Positions 32,185-44,208 of a stretch of 64,000 nt of DNA are shown here, one piece after another. How positions within the stretch are numbered: position 1 is the first letter of the stretch; the number at the start of each line of letters is the position of its first letter. This DNA is from Ottelia alismoides (lineage: Eukaryota; Streptophyta; Magnoliopsida; Alismatales; Hydrocharitaceae). The position numbers were made by a program, and so were the translations under genes. The stretch covers positions 62,001 through 126,000 of the forward strand of contig JAZKJV010000299.1 of the NCBI GenBank assembly GCA_037367405.1, given 5' to 3'. A model generated the notes under the pieces. That model was not told the DNA's origin, ran no database searches, and saw nothing but the letters and a program-made list of their open reading frames with translations.

Positions 32185-34791
32185 TGTTGGACATGCGAGC
32201 CCACAGCGAGCCATTATGCAATAAATGTTATTGCAATTCACTCCTTAAATCTGAAATAAAGAGTACATAGTTTGCATATTAGGTCCCTTAGTACAATTAG
32301 GGTTATGTACCATGGCCATCTTAATGATCATACAGCTGTTGATTCAATTATTGAACCATAGAGGCTGGTGCTTAGATGAATATCTAATGAGTTAGATTGA
32401 GGACTCATCAAGCACCGTCAAATGATTATTAAGAGATGATCTCTAGCCTGAGTAGGAGATGGCAATCCTATCTCATTTAGGTTGATATCTGACCGACCTC
32501 TTGATGCAGGTCCTCTGCATAGGAATAGAGATTCGGAGGTGTCGGATGAGTTAGGTCAAAGAGTTGACTTAACGAGATCGAGATAACCAAAGTCCTATAT
32601 CATATGCTGTCATGATATAGGCACACATCCTCTGACCGGAGACAGATGTGTTACTATATGTCTGAGTATGTACATTTGGCAGACCAATAGGTTGATGGCC
32701 TAATCAAGGTCTATACACCGGCGCACTGGTGTGCATATAAGGGCATATGAGTAATACGATCTCTCAAAGGGATCATACAGGTTCACTACTGAACCGGAAG
32801 ACATGAGCTCACTCATGAGATATTGGGAAGAATCAAATTCCGTGCGCACGGTCGTCTCGCTTTGGAAACTTGACTGAATTTGTAGGTTTGATATATACTT
32901 TTGGAAAGTATATGATCAAGACCTAGGTATGATATATGCTTTTGGAAAGTATATGATCGATACCGACTTCCAATAATCGAATGAGAAACTTACTGATAAA
33001 AACCCTGAAGTAGACAGTATAAAGTTGATCTAATACTTCGGGTTTATTCTGAGTCTTCCAGCATGCAGGATGTACAGGTATTGGGAATGCCTGAGGGTGA
33101 TGTGATCATAAACGGTTGTATAACCATTACGCTTCCATTCCTAGGGAGTGATGAAACGGGTCTGGATTTTAGTGACTCCTCTTAATAGAGAAGTAATCTG
33201 ATCTTAGTCCAAATGTTGGACATTAATCTGAATGTGATTCAGATTCAATGAGAAGATTAGATTTGCGGTCTTGATCTAATCAAGTATCTATGGGAGGCCC
33301 AAGATCTGGATTTGAGATGTGATCTCAATATCCATGTCACTATACGTGGAACAATACAATCACCCTGTCCTTATCTCCAAGTATTCGCGGAGAAAGCGCA
33401 TTGTCCTTGAAAGAGTTCATGGATAATTCTATTGTTGATATATGTATCCGAGTATTGAGAAAATAGATAATTAAATGTGATTTAATTATCATGAATAATA
33501 TGAATTTGATTCATATTATAAGGAGAATTATCTTAGATAATTAAATATGATTTGATTATCAAAGATGTGAATAATGTGAATGTGATTCATATTATTTGAA
33601 CACATGAGATAAAGAGATCCAAGATGATTAAATATGATTTAATTATCAAGGATAAGAATAATGTGGATAGTAATATCCAATTATTCATAATATATTATAA
33701 ATGTGATTTATAATATATTAGAGAGAGTTAAATATAATTTATATTAGTAGATTAATTATTAATGTGTATTGGATACACATTGTTTAATTAATTGAAAATG
33801 TAAATTACATTTTGTTTTGGGTTGTGAATATGATTCACAATATTCCAATGTCAAGATTGCAATATTCCCAAATTTAATGGAGAATTATTTTGGTGAATAA
33901 AAATCCCAACAAATAGTTGTTGGAAAATAAGTAGAGAGAAAATCAAGGAGATATGCAATCTCATGGGAATCCATGAGATTGCCCTCCAAAGAGGAAGGTG
34001 TATCTCCCTTATTTTCTCTCTCTATTTGTGTGGTTTAATTTGGTATTATATTTATTTGATTTATCAAATATATTTAATCAAAATTAAATCACAAGTTGTT
34101 GGCTTTTACCAACAACAATCTTGACCATTGGATTGTCATAAATCAATCTCAACCATTGATTTTATATGACACATGGATTGAGATCCATGGATCCCAAAAC
34201 CCTATAAATAGAGAGGCATACCCATGCTCTCTCTTTACACATAATGCTTGAGAAGCATCTCTCTCTCCCTCTCTCTTTCTCTTTAGAGGTCAGCCCTCTC
34301 TCTCCCTCTCATGGCCGTCCACCATGGATGCCATGGAGAGGTTCTCCATCGTCGCGGCATCGTCGTTATGCTGCCCGTTCTTCTGCTCGTGGATCTCCGT
34401 CTCCTTCGGTGCGCCTCGCTCGTGAAGAAGATGTTGGATCTCGTGTGTCGAGATCAGGAGATCTGCCACTTGGATCATCAACTTGGATTGCGAGAAGCAC
34501 GCGGTTCATCCCCGCGCTCGCAAGCGTCTCCTCCGTCGGATCGGACTTGAGACAGGAGGTCTCTTCGTTTAGAGACTTGATCGCAACCACGCTTCAAGAG
34601 GTAATCCTATCACTTGTTTGTGGTTTAGACGAAACGATCCGAGAAGTGTTCTTGGATCATGTGGTTTCGTCGTGAGAAAATTTTTTAAATTCCGCTGCAT
34701 CGAGCAACTAGTCCGACTAGTCGCTCCTCGTCGTATTAGATACGACGCTCACGCTTCCATGATGCGCTTGAGGATCTAACCATATCCCACA
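32185..34791 (+). repeat. 5' LTR of element C
   Basis: Starts TGTTGG and ends CCCACA; long for a copia LTR. It contains at least twelve inverted repeats with arms of 8 bp or more and short loops, for example 33466-33490, 33495-33519, 33688-33720 and 33955-33982. A three-stem arrangement lies at 32367-32416. The promoter area has a clear TATA box (34203) followed by CT-rich sequence. The frame at 34244-34675 is interrupted in the other LTR and is not taken as a gene. Confidence 0.95.
34203..34210 (+). promoter_or_regulatory. TATA box in LTRs of C
   Basis: TATAAATA in the context ccctataaatagagagg, repeated at 42115-42122 in the second LTR. An inverted repeat ATGCTT / AAGCAT (34244-34258) lies about where transcription should start. 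Confidence 0.8.
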
Positions 34792-34793
34792 AG

Positions 34794-34806
34794 TGGTATC
34801 AGAGCC
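34794..34806 (+). promoter_or_regulatory. Primer-binding site of C (tRNA-iMet type)
   Basis: TGGTATCAGAGCC, two bases after the LTR end; the usual copia PBS. Confidence 0.95.
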
Positions 34807-37629
34807 AGGTTGACGGTTTCGAATATGATTCGCTAACCGAGGACGATTTGGGTTCGTTAAGGTCGCGAAATTTTTTTATCGCATTTGATTTCGCAGATCT
34901 GTTTAGTGTAATTTTTCGGCCAAGTTTAAATTGTTTAAACACGAAAATGTTGTATTTTGTTCCCCATTAAATAAGGAAACCATAGGATCTGAGTTTGCGT
35001 AAATCGGATTTCGTATGCTCGAGATATGGTCGTTTTAATGAACATGTATGCACTGTTGCGGGAACTGTGAATCTGAACGTGATTAAAATGTTAATTACTG
35101 TTTAGACATGCCTAGAAATGCGTGAAACATCACTTAGGTTCTGTCCTAAATCAAATTAGCAAACTTTAGAAATTGACTTTGCTTAATTTGGATTTAATAT
35201 GATTGAGATATGCCAATTTTAGTAAGTAGGGGTCACTGCTGAAATTGCTTTCCTAATCTAGAACCAAGTGATTGTCAATTAGTGAAATTAATTGTTAATT
35301 TCGTGAAATAATCTTGAAAAATATTTGTGAAATATTGAAACATGATTATTTGCCTAATTGACTTGGCCCCAACCAATTAGTTGATTAGATTTGATCTAAA
35401 CCTTAATTGGAATTACAATCATCAAACTTCTTGCTTGAATAGGACTTGGGAATTTGCCTAGCAAATTTCCTTAAAATCAAAATTGTTTTGATTACTATAT
35501 GGTATAATTTCGGTTGAAGAACCGATGATCATCTCAAGTACAAAATAATCAATTTGGCATTATCCTTTCCTGAGGTGGATATGGTGTCTAGTCGGGGATC
35601 GCTGGTCAGCGGGTTGCAACGTATGTGGTCCGCCCCACTCCCGTCGGTACTGGCCATGACAGCGGGTAGGGCCGGGATAATTTCCGAGGGATTATGATGT
35701 ATTTTTCTAATTATTAAAATTCGAATTAATACATACTTTGAGAATAATATCATATATGTATATTCAAGCATAAAATTAAGTTTGATTGATTAAATTGGAT
35801 TGATAATTAATTTAATATGATTAAGTTAATTATGTCCAATTAAGAATACTCTAATATGATTAGAGTTAATAATTCCCTTGGAAGAATTAATTATATGAAT
35901 GTGATTCATAGAAATTAATTTAATTTGAATAAGATATGGAGGATCACATAAGTGACATCCATGGTCTCCCGTCAAGGCGAAGGGTTTCGTCGCCAGATAT
36001 TATATGTGGGAGACGCCTGTCCGAAGTGACAGCTCCTGCATATGATCTATTTGGATCGGGCTCGTCGCTTCTCGAAAGAGTAAGGACGTATGCGTAGTGA
36101 CCCCAATATCGGGTCCTCATATTATTGGGGCGATATTGGATTGCGCATAGCGAGTTGTATTCCTGTTGACGGTTGGTTCAATTAACGACGGGTCAACATC
36201 ACCTTAGGGGTGGTGGGCCCAGGTGTTAAAGACCGAATTGGGAAATGCAAGTTGGACTTGCAAGGCGGAATGTGTTCCCGCTTCTCTTCATTGGAGTTGC
36301 AGTTTCTCATATTATTGGGATGTAACAAAGATAAAAAGGAGATCCCAGATCTTGCTGAGATATAATGGTAAGTATATCTCTTACATTGAAAGTGATTAAG
36401 GGAATGAACTTTCAGTGTCTTTGACAAGGCAAGACAGCTTTGATATAAAATTCCTAATTCAAAGTAAAACATGTATATATATAAATATATATACTCATGC
36501 AAATTTCTTATTTCAGATAATCCTTCATTAAACCCACTCAATTTTATACTCAATAATAACCAGTAAAATATCGTGGATTGGACCCTATAATCCAGATATT
36601 GTACTTGCAATTGGACACACAATGTATGTGGTTGCAATGTGCAAGTTTCCTCATAACAATGAGAAGTGATAATTAAATAAGACAATAGGACTAAAACCCT
36701 AGGGTTTGTATGTCTCTACAAGTCTTGATCTTATCGAATGTACTTTTGAAGTGACATGTCGATGATGATCGTAATTATCAAATTAATCCTTATAAAATGA
36801 ATAAAGATATTCTGGTATATATATGTGCTCTTGACATTTAATCATGAATGACATGGTTCTCTACATCATGTAGAATGGTAGCTCTATTAGAGATAATGTA
36901 TTCAAATTGTTTGAATACCTACCTGAACCGATGCTTCAAAAAGTTTAGATGGATGTAGATGATGAGTGTCATCATTCTACTGTCTATACTCTAGTCATTC
37001 ATGAAGCTTCATAATATTCATATTATATGAACTTAAATGAAGCTTGTATAAATGTTGAAATACTCTTATATTGAAATTTTTGATTTTAACATAAGAGATC
37101 CTTGGTCTTGAGCAAAGGTTGCTTATAGACAAAGGGAGCGCAGTGGAAGCATGGGTTGGACCCAAGTAAGAGGTATAGTCAAAGAGTTGATTGTACTTCT
37201 GTGACTTCCATATGACATCCAAAGAGTTGGATGAATGCCAATACTGCAATAAGTTGATGTGTTGATAGTATGACTATCAAGTCTGTCTAGAATCCTCAGA
37301 AAAGGACTCGGATGGAGCATCAGTATAATCTACATATAATCATTGATATTGACTTACTTATTTGATAAGATGAAGTCTAATAATTGTATCTCAAATTTTC
37401 TAATGACACTTGCAATTGGTTGCATATGTATTAGATATTTGATCTTAAGGTTTATTGGTCATCCATGTTGAAAGTGATGCAAGTGTTGCAACAATTTTCA
37501 TGAGATCAATAGACTTCATATTTTCAGTGGGAGCCCTTAGTCTTAGAGAATGTCTCTATGATCTAGATATTGGAATACACTCATTGTTTATTTCTAATTG
37601 TTGGATATAAACATAAATTCTGTAATAAA
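34807..37629 (+). other. Leader and gag-position region of C, no intact gene
   Basis: No recognisable gag is left. Between about 35950 and 36180 lies a GC-richer block with nested inverted repeats: GTCTCCC with GGGAGAC enclosing GGCGA...TCGCC, CTGTC with GACAG, and CCAATATCG with CGATATTGG. Other perfect repeats are at 35848-35866 (8-bp arms) and 36898-36918 (9-bp arms). The short frames seen, such as the minus-strand one at 36182-36685, have no family match that I recognise. Confidence 0.6.
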
Positions 37630-37769
37630 TCTATCATAAAGAGTTATGATGGAGATATTTCAGATAGTAATCTAAAATCTAGTGGACTCTATTAAATTAG
37701 AAAATTAATGAATGGTTCATTAAGTTTTTTAATACCGAGAATTGAAAAGATCAATAGGAGGATAAAGAT

Positions 37770-38180
37770 CATTTGATAATGATCTGACATCAATTTTTGG
37801 ACATATGTCTGTTGATGAGATCAATGGACTAGTAAGACATGAAACTTTAGATTGTCTAAAGCATCAAATCTCACATACTTGTGAATATTGTATTCAAAGT
37901 AAAAATGTTCAATACACCCTTCCTTGGGAAAGGTGTAAGGTGTCAAGGTATTAAGGATCTCATGCATATTGATGTATGCAAATCATCTATATCATAATAA
38001 AAATTATGGACATGTGATATCTGTTAATGATTATGTATGATATGATATTTCTTCTCTTCACCTAAGAAACCTTTGAAATGTTCAAAGATTTCGCAATTTT
38101 GGTTTAGAACCAAAGTTTGAAGGAAGATGAAATGAATTTGATCTAACCAAGGTAGCCTGTACCTATTAGATGAATTCAAG
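37770..38180 (+). pseudogene. Copia integrase remnant of C
   Basis: A plus-strand frame at about 37795-37920 reads HMSVDEINGLVRHETLDCL and then HTCEYCIQSKN, the zinc-binding start of copia integrase (H..., CxxC). A little downstream MHIDVCKS corresponds to the HTDVCGP start of the catalytic core. Several stops and shifts follow. Hairpins with perfect arms at 38071-38087 and 38098-38114 fall in this ruined part. Confidence 0.75.
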
Positions 38181-38659
38181 AAATACCTTATGGAGATATG
38201 AATATCATTCCTATCTCAATCCTCCTAATGAACCTTAACTCAAAGGAGTTATAGGGAGATACAATTGATCATGTGTGACATGATTTAATCAATGATTAAT
38301 CCTAGCATAATTATCTCTTAAGTTTCCAAGATATATATGTAGTAGAGACTGCATTATATACTTAATAAGGTTCCATGTGATTAAGTTGGAATCTAGCACT
38401 AGAGAGTGCTACTTCATTAGGAAAATAAAGGATGGTATTGGATACCTACTTTATGACCTTGAGATTCTTAAAAGATCTAATCTTTGAGAATATGATTCTT
38501 ATAGGATGACTCTCTTGAGAATCAAGATGAAAATGAAGTAAAGGAACTCATTTAATCTTGAAAAGATAATGAGGCTCCTGAAATCGGAAACAAAAGAATA
38601 ATTGAAGATGAAACACTAATACTTCTTCAAATAAGTTTGAGGATGTATTCCATGTGAAA

Positions 38660-39360
38660 ATGATTGGACTTCATGTGATGAAGCTCCTAAGGATCATGAC
38701 ATGGATAGATGGATGTTAGCAATAAAAGTCTAATGTAGACTTCATATACAAGTGTTGTATATGGACCCTCGAGGATCCACCTATATGGGTAAGACCCATT
38801 AAGGTGTAAATGGATCTTCAAGAGAAAGAGGGAACCTGATGAGAAGGTAGAGACCTTCAAAGCACGGTTCGTAGTCATGAGCTACACACCGAAGAGAAGA
38901 CATCGCTCATGATGAGACTTGCTCTCCAGTGACCTTGCTTTAACCCATCAGAATATTGCTAACTATAGCTACACAACTTGACTGTGACTTCTTCATGATG
39001 TGAGTCAAGATTGCTTTCCTCTATGAATACCTCTTTGTGGATATTCATATGAAGTAGCCCCAGGGCTTCATGGTTGAGGAAAGCAATGTGTGCTAGCTGA
39101 AGAACTTCATCTTTGGACTCCAATAAGCTTCCTGTAGTTGGAACATAAGATTTGATGAAATTATAAATGTTATGATTTCAGATAGAATCTTGATGAACCA
39201 TGTGAAGCTTAGTGGGAGTGCCATTGTGTTCATCGTGCTAAATGTAGATATTATTCTAATCATTTGGAATGATATAAGGATAATAATAAGTGTTTTAAAA
39301 TTTGGTTGTTTCATACCTTGAGATACGATTTCAAGGATACCTCTTAGATCTTAATTCTGA
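38660..39360 (+). pseudogene. Copia reverse transcriptase remnant of C
   Basis: Broken frames give DMDRWMLAIKV and, after a shift, DEKVETFKARFVV, like the start of copia reverse transcriptase (WxxAMxxE ... KVETFKARLVAKG). Further on, weaker traces resemble the QMDVKTAFLNG and YGLKQASR regions. There are many stops. Perfect inverted repeats such as 38743-38763 (9-bp arms, loop gtg) interrupt otherwise recognisable sequence. Confidence 0.7.
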
Positions 39361-39399
39361 AGTCGTTCAGAAGCAAGGAGAAGAGGGTACTTGGGACTG

Positions 39400-40078
39400 T
39401 CGCATTAGTAATACACCTTGGACTTATTCCAATTTTGGAAAATTCCAAGAAAGGCTTCCTTCCCTTAAGATGTGGTAGTGACCTGTCTAAAGGGATAGCA
39501 CCTCAAAGAGTTGAGGAAGTGAATGCGAGAACTGCTTGCACTTGTGCATCAGTTATGAGAAGCTGGGTATATGCTAGATGTGTACAAGAACCAGATGTCT
39601 GCCATGCAGTGGGAGTAGTAAACTGTTACTAATCCTACTCTGGAAATAAAACATTTAGTTGCAGTAATAACAATATCTTCAAAGATGATGAAACTTAGAG
39701 ATAGTGATCTCAAAGTCTTATCTTCAAAAAGTTTAAGACCTTGTAGATAGTGATCTGTGATGGTCTTATCTGTAGATACCTTAGGAGATAGAGATCTCCA
39801 GGAATGAAGGTATTCTAAAAGGATTATGGGAATACTGGTTATGATAATAAGATGTAGTGTCAATGACACTATAACCAACAAAATTGAGTATCGGTTGCAT
39901 GAGATGCAACATTCGCATTAGATGCGAGCACTGTTACTAGGAGATATGCAAGTGCCGTAAAAGGACTTGGCGTAGTCTCTTGGGAACAGAGTGACTGATC
40001 AGCTTACCTAGCTATTTTCTAAATAGCCTATGATTGTCACATGAGTGTGGGTTTAAATGATTAGCCCATTAATGGCTC
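39400..40078 (+). pseudogene. End of copia pol remnant of C
   Basis: A 65-codon frame at 39435-39632 contains GFLPLRCGSDLSKG and VCHAVGVVNCY. These match the copia pattern LPxxxGxxLSK ... YASAIGSLMYAM ... RPDICHAVGVVSRY before RNase H. The rest, to the PPT, is full of stops and short inverted repeats (39784-39799, 39855-39871, 39894-39910, 39913-39927, 40011-40027). Confidence 0.75.
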
Positions 40079-40096
40079 TTTGGGCTAGTGGGAGAT
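40079..40096 (+). promoter_or_regulatory. Polypurine tract of C
   Basis: GGGCTAGTGGGAGAT directly before TGTTGG of the second LTR, the usual copia PPT pattern. Confidence 0.85.
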
Positions 40097-42703
40097 TGTT
40101 GGACATGCGAGCCCACAGCGAGCCATTATGCAATAAATGTTATTGCAATTCACTCCTTAAATCTGAAATAAAGAGTACATAGTTTGCATATTAGGTCCCT
40201 TAGTACAATTAGGGTTATGTACCATGGCCATCTTAATGATCATACAGCTGTTGATTCAATTATTGAACCATAGAGGCTGGTGCTTAGATGAATATCTAAT
40301 GAGTTAGATTGAGGACTCATCAAGCACCGTCAAATGATTATTAAGAGATGATCTCTAGCCTGAGTAGGAGATGGCAATCCTATCTCATTTAGGTTGATAT
40401 CTGACCGACCTCTTGATGCAGGTCCTCTGCATAGGAATAGAGATTCGGAGGTGTCGGATGAGTTAGGTCAAAGAGTTGACTTAACGAGATCGAGATAACC
40501 AAAGTCCTATATCATATGTTGTCATGATATAGGCACACATCCTCTGACCGGAGACAGATGTGTTACTATATGTCTGAGTATGTACATTTGGCAGACCAAT
40601 AGGTTGATGGCCTAATCAAGGTCTATACACCGGCGCGCTGGTGTGCATATAAGGGCATATGAGTAATACGATCTCTCAAAGGGATCATACAGGTTCACTA
40701 CTGAACCGGAAGACATGAGCTCACTCATGAGATATTGGGAAGAATCAAATTCCGTGCGCACGGTCGTCTCGCTTTGGAAGCTTGACTGAATTTGTAGGTT
40801 TGATATATACTTTTGGAAAGTATATGATCAAGACCTAGGTATGATATATGCTTTTGGAAAGTATATGATCGATACCGACTTCCAATAATCGAATGAGAAA
40901 CTTACTGATAAAAACCCTGAAGCAGACAGTATAAAGTTGATCTAATACTTCGGGTTTATTCTGAGTCTTCCAGCATGCAGGATGTACAGGTATTGGGAAT
41001 GCCTGAGGGTGATGTGATCATAAACGGTTGTATAACCATGACGCTTCCTTTCCTAGGGAGTGATGAAACGGGTCTGGATTTTTGTGACTCCTCTTAATAG
41101 AGAAGTAATCTGATCTTAGTCCAAATGTTGGACATTAATCTGAATGTGATTCAGATTCAATGAGAAGATTAGATTTGCGGTCTTGATCTAATCAAGCATC
41201 TATGGGAGGCCCAAGATCTGGATTTGAGATGTGATCTCAATATCCATGTCACTATACGTGGAACAATACAATCGCCCTGTCCTTATCTCCAAGTATTCGC
41301 GGAGAAAGCGCATTGTCCTTGAAAGAGTTCATGGATAATTCTATTGTTGATATATGTATCCGAGTATTGAGAAAATAGATAATTAAATGTGATTTAATTA
41401 TCATGAATAATATGAATTTGATTCATATTATAAGGAGAATTATCTTAGATAATTAAATATGATTTGATTATCAAAGATGTGAATAATGTGAATGTGATTC
41501 ATATTATTTGAACACATGAGATAAAGAGATCCAAGATGATTAAATATGATTTAATTATCAAGGATAAGAATAATGTGGATAGTAATATCCAATTATTCAT
41601 AATATATTATAAATGTGATTTATAATGTATTAGAGAGAGTTAAATATAATTTATATTAGTAGATTAATTATTAATGTGTATTGGATACACATTGTTTAAT
41701 TAATTGAAAATGTAAATTACATTTTGTTTTGGGTTGTGAATATGATTCACAATATTCCAATGTCAAGATTGCAATATTCTCAAATTTAATTGAGAATTAT
41801 TTTGGTGAATAAAAATCCCAACAAATAGTTGTTGGAAAATAAGTAGAGAGAAAATCAAGGAGATATGCAATCTCATGGGAATCCATGAGATTGCCCTCCA
41901 AAGAGGAAGGTGTATCTCCCTTATTTTCTCTCTCTATTTGTGTGGTTTAATTTGGTATTATATTTATTTGATTTATCAAATATATTTAATCAAAATTAAA
42001 TCACAAGTTGTTGGCTTTTACCAACAACAATCTTGACCATTGGATTGTCATAAATCAATCTCAACCATTGATTTTATATGACACATGGATTGAGATCCAT
42101 GGATCCCAAAACCCTATAAATAGAGAGGCATACCCATGCTCTCTCTTTACACATAATGCTTGAGAAGCATCTCTCTCTCCCTCTCTCTTTCTCTTTAGAG
42201 GTCAGCCCTCTCTCTCCCTCTCATGGCCGTCCACCATGGATGCCGTGGAGAGGTTCTCCATCGTCGCGGCATCGTCGTTATGCTGCCCGTTCTTCTGCTC
42301 GTGGATCTCCGTCTCCTTCGGTGCGCCTCGCTCGTGAAGAAGATGTTGGATCTCGTGTGTCGAGATCAGGAGATCCGCCACTTGGATCATCAACTTGGAT
42401 TGCGAGAAGCACGCGGTTCATCCCCGCGCTCGCAAGCGTCTCCTCCGTCGGATCGGACTTGAGATAGGAGGTCTCTTCGTTTAGAGACTTGATCGCAACC
42501 ACGCTTCAAGAGGTAATCCTATCACTTGTTTGTGGTTTAGACGAAACGATCCGAGAAGTGTTCTTGGATCATGTGGTTTCGTCGTGAGAAAATTTTTTAA
42601 ATTCCGCTGCATCGAGCAACTAGTCCGACTAGTCGCTCCTCGTCGTATTAGATACGACGCTCACGCTTCCGTGATGCGCTTGAGGATCTAACCATATCCC
42701 ACA
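40097..42703 (+). repeat. 3' LTR of element C
   Basis: Same 2607-bp length as the first LTR, with about 16 substitutions by eye. Two of these fall on opposite arms of one hairpin: perfect here at 41777-41796 (TTCTCAA / TTGAGAA), imperfect at 33865-33884 in the first LTR. Followed by the second CTGGA. Confidence 0.95.
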
Positions 42704-42704
42704 C

Positions 42705-43529
42705 TGGAACCATCCATCTGACAAATGTTGGGCTACCTTTGGCATGCCCAAAGCTAATAATGCATATGAGGCAACATCATATGACACAAATTATGATACT
42801 ATGGAAACCTCCCAAGCTCAGTCTCTCATAAAGGCTTTAGTATCTTTTACTGCTGCAGAATGCGCTCGTCTTCGCCAGCTCCTTCAGAACCCAGTTGTTG
42901 ACACTACACCTTCAGGCCCTACTGCGACTCTAGCAGCCACCACAGGTACAATTGTCAGTTCTGCCTCCACCTCTACTTCTACCTGGATCATCGACTCGGG
43001 TGCCTCAACCCACCTCACAGAAGAATGTAGTCTCCTCACCTCTCCCAGGGAGCCCTCTACGGTGAAGCACGTTCGTGTGGCCAATGGCGCCTACTCACCT
43101 ATCACTAGTGTGGGGACCATGGAATTTAGCCCCAAACATAGGCTAACGGATGTTTACTGTGCTCCTGCTTTTCCCCTCAGTCTGTTGTCTATTCACAAAT
43201 TATGTACAGAACTCAACTGCCGTGTGATATTTAATGATTTATGCTGTTATTTTCAGGACAACCAGACGAGACAGATCTTTGGTGGGGGACATGAGAAGAA
43301 CGGCTTATATTATCTTGATATCCCTTCCAACTCTGGTTTCGCTGGCGCAACTTCCATCTCTGCTGATCCTCTTCTCTGGCATCTTCGTCTGGGTCACCCC
43401 TCTGCTAAAGCTCTTTCCTTAATGTTCCCTGAACTGTCCATGCTTAAACCCTTCGAGTGTGAGGCATGTCAGTTTGGAAAACATCACCGTGCATCTTTTC
43501 CTGCTAGGACTGAACCCCGTCGTGCTATG
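42705..43529 (+). CDS. pol: Copia gag end, protease and integrase start, element D second part
   Basis: Resumes in the phase of the first part: WNHPSDKC supplies the His and last Cys of the zinc knuckle split by C. The aspartic protease site follows as WIIDSGASTHLT (near 42985). Then comes the pre-integrase segment ending with the HHCC motif, HLRLGHPSAKAL and CEACQFGKHH. The frame is open for 275 codons and ends where LTR E begins at 43530, so integrase core, reverse transcriptase and RNase H are absent here. Before the two insertions this part seems to have been intact. Confidence 0.9.
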
Positions 43530-44208
43530 TGATGAATCTGTGATTCATCACATCAAAAGTCAAAAATAGAGCCTTGTTCCCGAGAAAATAGAGGCATATT
43601 TCCTTTTATCTTGCATAAATAACACTCATGCATGCATCCATAATTCATGCATTATAGCAGCTCATCTGCATTTAAATAAGAAGCCAAAAATCCCCTGTAA
43701 AAGACATCTTCATCAAAATAACTTCTTCTCTATACTATATATATATTCATTAATAAAACAGGGAGGAATCACCCTTGTAAAATAGCCCAAGTATCCTGAG
43801 AACCCCTGTACATTAAAACACACATAAAGCCCGAATACAAACCCCTACTTAGGTCTACTCACTCTTAGAATATTACATATCAAAAGACCTTCAAAATGAG
43901 ACTAATTTCATTGAAATTGGAGCTTGTATGAGAAACTTGGGTTTTTGGGTCATGTTGTATACTACATATGTATATTTATGTATCTTTGTATTTATGTACC
44001 ATATTTGACCTCACCTCCGTCTTTGGTCAACATGAAACTTGTAGATCTCATCAAGATCTACAACTTTCATGTTTTGAGTTTTTCCAAATTCGGCTTCCTC
44101 TTCTCTCTACACGCATTTCTTCCTCCAACCATTCACAGCAGGCCACGTGGCGCCCTCTGATTGCGCCACGCGGCCCGCTGCCCTTTGTCTGATCCGCCTT
44201 CGCCCCCC

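Larger units (their letters stand above)
32185..42703 (+). mobile_element. Copia retrotransposon C, complete ends, dead pol
   Basis: A 10,519-bp element with two 2607-bp LTRs, TSD CTGGA, a tRNA-iMet-type PBS and a PPT. The LTRs have equal length, and I find about 16 substitutions and no indel by eye, which suggests a recent insertion. The inner part keeps only fragments of integrase, reverse transcriptase and RNase H with many stops. It therefore looks like a non-autonomous element moved by proteins from relatives. The whole element is unusually rich in short perfect inverted repeats. Confidence 0.95.

Noticed and set aside
34244..34675. 143-codon frame in the C LTR
   Set aside because: The same frame is stopped by a single substitution in the second LTR (stop near 42466), the region is promoter and untranslated sequence, and no family features are seen.
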